Assembly: GCA_910587055.1 (NCBI GenBank) | Contig: CAJUKY010000029.1 | Coordinates: 1-15,366 of the forward strand | Length of the DNA: 15,366 nucleotides | Reading direction: 5' to 3' | DNA from: Candidatus Gastranaerophilales bacterium | Lineage (GTDB): Bacteria; Cyanobacteriota; Vampirovibrionia; Gastranaerophilales; Gastranaerophilaceae | In this document: positions 13,164 through 15,366 of the stretch, piece by piece | Numbering within the stretch: the stretch's first letter is position 1 | How the letters are laid out: each line of letters begins with the position of its first letter | Notes under the pieces: model-generated | Database searches by the model: none | What the model saw: only the letters and a program-made list of their open reading frames with translations | What the model was told of the DNA's origin: nothing | Program-made: the position numbers and the translations under genes

Positions 13164-14894
13164 TTAATCAGCATATAGAGGGGCTAATTTTGCCTCCTGC
13201 TGAGGAATTACACCTTCTTCAATAGGAAGATAAACCCTGTAATCAATTTCAGAGAAGCAGTTATCAATTGATTCTATTTCTTTAAGTGCTGCTTCATCAA
13301 TATTTCCGCTTTCAATCATATCGGCAATTTTTTCAAAACGGTCAACATGTTCTCTAAATCTGTCTGTTGCATAGTCTTTAGCCTGCCATGTTGTAATTAA
13401 GAAAGGCCAGTCTGAACTTTGAAGCAGAAGATTTTCTCTTGCCATCTGGTTAAGAGCTCTTAACATAAGTTTATCATCAGGCTGTTTTTCAAATTTTGAT
13501 ACAATATCAATAATTCTTTTTTCGCAAGAGTGGATAATAGGCCACATCCATTCAGTAAGATGATTTTGCCATACCCAGAAATGTCCGCCTTGACCCCAGC
13601 TTGATTCGGGAATTTGAATAGCATCAACCGGAGGATGAGCTTTTAAATACTCGCCTGCAGTCATTCTTTCAACTTCAGGAAGGTGTGTAGCCAGTTTTTT
13701 AATTACCTGCTTGATAAATTCAACACCTTCAAACCACCAGTGGCCGTACAATTCAGTATCAAAAGATACCATACAAAGACCTTCTTTATCATAATGAGTA
13801 ATTCTGTAATCATTTAAAAGATGATAAATAAGCGTTGTATAGTGGTCAGAGTTTGAATTTACCTGACTCATGGCAAGCACGGGGTCATAAAGCATTTTAT
13901 CCCCCAAATCTGTCGTGGATGAAGTTATTCTCCAGTAGTGCATACCTGAATTCGGGTCTTTTCTGTGGAATTCACGGTATACGCCATCGCCCGGATATCC
14001 GTCTGCGGCAGACCATACCTGAAAACCTGCTCTGTCGTTTCTGCCCATAACAGCAACCTGTGCATCAGGAAGCCAGTATGCACTGTATGTATCATAGCCT
14101 GTAGCTTCACGTTTGGGGAGAGGAATGTACTCAATATTTCCGTATACGCCGATTCTTCTTCTGTTTCCGATGGAATTTCCGCCTTCAATTACGTGAGATT
14201 CGGTAAAGAAGTATTCGATATCGTTATTTTGAAGGGTAACTTCAATAGCAGGACGCCATTTTTTCTTGCCGTCTTTTCCGGTAAATTCGTACCCCTGTCT
14301 GTAAGCACATTCGGGTAACCAGCAGCCTTTCGCTTTTTTTCCGAAAAATCTTTTTGTGGTATCGGAGCCTACTTTAAACTGGGCATTAAGGTTTGTATCG
14401 GTTGCAAGAAGCGGTGAAAAACCGTGTGTTGCACCTGATGTAGTTATTTCAATACAATCAAGGTCTTGATATTTTTTAAATCCCGCAATTAAATCTTTAT
14501 TAAACTTATTTATGAATAAATCTTTGATATGGTTAAACCAATCAAAATAATATTTTGCAAGATATTTCAAATGCTGCGAATGGGCAACTTCCGGATCGGG
14601 ATATCTTTCTAAATCACCTGAAACGGCTTTAATTCTTGAATCAAGGTAATCAATAAAGCCCTGTTTTAAATGTTCATCATTTAATTGTTCAGCCAGAATA
14701 GGGGTAATACCTATTGTAAGCTTAGCTTTAACACCTTCATCATAAAGTTCGGATATCATATTCAATAACGGCACATATGTTTCGGCCATACATTCATAAA
14801 GATTTTCTTCCCCAAAAGGCCACATACCTGCCATTCTGTAATAAGGAAGGTGCGAATGCAGCATAAACACGAATTGTCCTACTGTCTTGCCCAT
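13164..14894 (-). CDS. GH57 1,4-alpha-glucan branching enzyme
   Basis: This 576-residue enzyme of glycoside hydrolase family 57 cuts alpha-1,4 glucan chains and rejoins them as alpha-1,6 branches, probably in glycogen synthesis. The GH57 motifs are HSHLPY (13-18), GITPILAEQL (62-71), a GATHGFSP segment (154-161), WLPECAY with the likely nucleophile E195, and SFDTELYGHWWFEG with the likely acid/base D379. The C-terminal domain includes ESSWGQGGHFWVWQN and QSSDWPFLITTWQAKDYA, which is the helical domain of the branching-enzyme branch (DUF1957) rather than of the amylases. Length fits bacterial GH57 branching enzymes (about 520-580). A GGAGG Shine-Dalgarno lies nine bases before the ATG. No other glycogen gene is adjacent. 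Alpha-amylase activity is a less likely alternative. Confidence 0.93.
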   Translation of the reverse strand: MGKTVGQFVFMLHSHLPYYRMAGMWPFGEENLYECMAETYVPLLNMISELYDEGVKAKLTIGITPILAEQLNDEHLKQGFIDYLDSRIKAVSGDLERYPDPEVAHSQHLKYLAKYYFDWFNHIKDLFINKFNKDLIAGFKKYQDLDCIEITTSGATHGFSPLLATDTNLNAQFKVGSDTTKRFFGKKAKGCWLPECAYRQGYEFTGKDGKKKWRPAIEVTLQNNDIEYFFTESHVIEGGNSIGNRRRIGVYGNIEYIPLPKREATGYDTYSAYWLPDAQVAVMGRNDRAGFQVWSAADGYPGDGVYREFHRKDPNSGMHYWRITSSTTDLGDKMLYDPVLAMSQVNSNSDHYTTLIYHLLNDYRITHYDKEGLCMVSFDTELYGHWWFEGVEFIKQVIKKLATHLPEVERMTAGEYLKAHPPVDAIQIPESSWGQGGHFWVWQNHLTEWMWPIIHSCEKRIIDIVSKFEKQPDDKLMLRALNQMARENLLLQSSDWPFLITTWQAKDYATDRFREHVDRFEKIADMIESGNIDEAALKEIESIDNCFSEIDYRVYLPIEEGVIPQQEAKLAPLYAD

Positions 14895-14926
14895 GTTAAA
14901 TTGCCTCCATAATAATTCATATACAA

Positions 14927-14935
14927 TTTATATCA
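14927..14935 (-). promoter_or_regulatory. Extended -10 promoter of the GH57 gene
   Basis: TGATATAAA on the minus strand combines a TGn extension with TATAAA. Transcription would start near 14920, leaving a leader of about 25 bases that contains the GGAGG site at 14904-14908. Confidence 0.45.
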
Positions 14936-15022
14936 CAAAACCAATTAAAATATAAGCCATGAGAATTAGTACAATAGAATATTTTTGCAACTTCAAAATG
15001 GTTTTAAATACTAGTTCTAATA

Positions 15023-15044
15023 GGTTTTAAGGTTTTAAAACCTT
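15023..15044. repeat. Tandem GGTTTTAA repeat running into a 16-base palindrome
   Basis: GGTTTTAA occurs twice head to tail (15023-15030, 15031-15038). The second copy is part of the perfect palindrome AAGGTTTTAAAACCTT (15029-15044), followed by three more T residues. It could be a protein-binding site or a weak terminator; the sequence does not decide. Confidence 0.45.
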
Positions 15045-15155
15045 TTTGAAAAAAAATATAATATGTAAAGTTTTATGTCTTTTTTGTTTCAAGTGATATT
15101 TATTAGAAATGAAAAAACAGTAATGGCAGTAGTTTTAATAATATGCAATTTTTGG

Positions 15156-15181
15156 AATGTTATATAAATTTATATAACATT
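15156..15181. repeat. Perfect 26-base AT-only palindrome core flanked by GT/AC
   Basis: The half-site AATGTTATATAAA (15156-15168) is followed directly by its exact reverse complement (15169-15181), with no spacer. It lies about 260 bases upstream of the GH57 start and about 20 bases past the minus-strand terminator. An operator for a dimeric regulator is possible. Confidence 0.55.
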
Positions 15182-15199
15182 TAATATCAATTAAATTTT

Positions 15200-15234
15200 A
15201 AAAAAAAAGGGCGCATAAGGTTACAATATGCGCC
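15200..15234 (-). terminator. Strong Rho-independent terminator, minus strand
   Basis: GGCGCATA (15210-15217) pairs perfectly with TATGCGCC (15227-15234) around a nine-base loop. On the minus strand the stem is followed by C and nine T residues (15200-15208). It lies about 80 bases past the stop of the glycine-rich gene at the window's edge, which it presumably serves. Confidence 0.88.
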
Positions 15235-15311
15235 GTATTAAAAAGTTGTTCATCTAAAATTGCTGCAGGATTATTACGGGAAAATCATTATATGCCATCG
15301 TAATTTAGGGA

Positions 15312-15366
15312 TTACTGCACACTCTTATACTCCAATATCACAAACCCGTCTCCCCCTTTACCTCCT
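15312..15366 (-). CDS. C-terminal end of a glycine-rich protein, truncated by window edge
   Basis: Read on the minus strand, the last bases encode GGKGGDGFVILEYKSVQ and a TAA stop (15312-15314). A run of glycine-rich residues closing with a hydrophobic VILEY-type strand is the typical end of glycine-rich adhesin-like or phage tail-fibre-like proteins. Only 17 codons are visible, so the rest of the protein and its role are unknown. Support comes from the pattern itself and from the strong same-strand terminator about 80 bases downstream. A GGAGG-like look of the edge sequence on the minus strand is explained by the GGA GGT glycine codons, not by a ribosome site. Confidence 0.6.
   Translation of the reverse strand, partial: GGKGGDGFVILEYKSVQ

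Larger units (their letters stand above)
14936..15199. other. Noncoding stretch with palindromes, no gene seen
   Basis: Between the GH57 promoter and the minus-strand terminator I find no convincing coding frame, tRNA or structured RNA. The stretch is very AT-rich and holds a tandem 8-base repeat with a 16-base palindrome (15023-15044) and a 26-base palindrome (15156-15181). Together with the terminator and 3' untranslated part, the whole gene-free interval runs from 14895 to 15311. Confidence 0.6.

Noticed and set aside
13151..13170. Short palindrome TGATTAATCA at the GH57 stop codon and a repeated AACCGTGA nearby
   Set aside because: Too short to distinguish from chance in AT-rich DNA.
13835..14318. 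Alternative frames of 71-117 residues within the GH57 gene
   Set aside because: The GH57 frame carries all catalytic motifs through this interval.
1..15366. CRISPR arrays, insertion sequences, tRNA and rRNA genes
   Set aside because: No regularly spaced repeats, transposase motifs or conserved RNA-gene sequences were found on reading both strands.

Overview
The window looks like a chromosomal segment of an AT-rich (roughly one-third G+C by eye) bacterium with a two-membrane envelope. It carries an outer-membrane two-partner-secretion type beta-barrel, a YvcK protein with two N-terminal membrane helices (a form I associate with cyanobacteria), and a GH57 alpha-glucan branching enzyme. Together these suggest the non-photosynthetic cyanobacterial sister lineage (Vampirovibrionia/Melainabacteria, for example gut Gastranaerophilales). 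This placement is an inference; no rRNA or marker set is present.

Layout, left to right. (1) 1-1656 (+): a 5'-truncated TpsB/ShlB-type transporter with a strong terminator. (2) 1812-2099 (-): a small exported protein, divergent from an operon. (3) 2195-5200 (+): a winged-helix regulator, an RlmD-type 23S rRNA m5U methyltransferase and an MtaB-type tRNA methylthiotransferase; this is an RNA-modification operon. (4) 5346-5555 (+): a free-standing 69-residue gene with its own promoter and terminator. (5) 5784-6554 (+): an unusual zinc-ribbon, disordered-linker, tandem-repeat protein. (6) 6608-7594 (+): a GNAT-like protein. (7) 12271 down to 7596 (-): a five-gene operon, divergent PxpA-family protein, yvcK, panB, panC, and a membrane protein with a possible degenerate nucleotide-cyclase fold. 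(8) 12386-13039 (+): upp, divergent from that operon. (9) 13164-14894 (-): the GH57 branching enzyme. (10) 14895-15311: a noncoding stretch with two perfect palindromes and a minus-strand terminator. (11) 15312-15366 (-): the last 17 codons of a glycine-rich protein.

Most named genes are housekeeping: rRNA and tRNA modification, pantothenate/CoA synthesis, uracil salvage, glycogen branching and control of central carbon or envelope metabolism. I see no mobile element, CRISPR array, tRNA or rRNA. The unexplained parts are the tandem-repeat zinc-ribbon protein, the cyclase-like membrane protein at the end of the pantothenate operon, the degenerate PxpA-like protein, and three genes whose -10 boxes lie only 6-7 bases before the start codon, implying leaderless mRNAs beside other genes that have clear Shine-Dalgarno sites.
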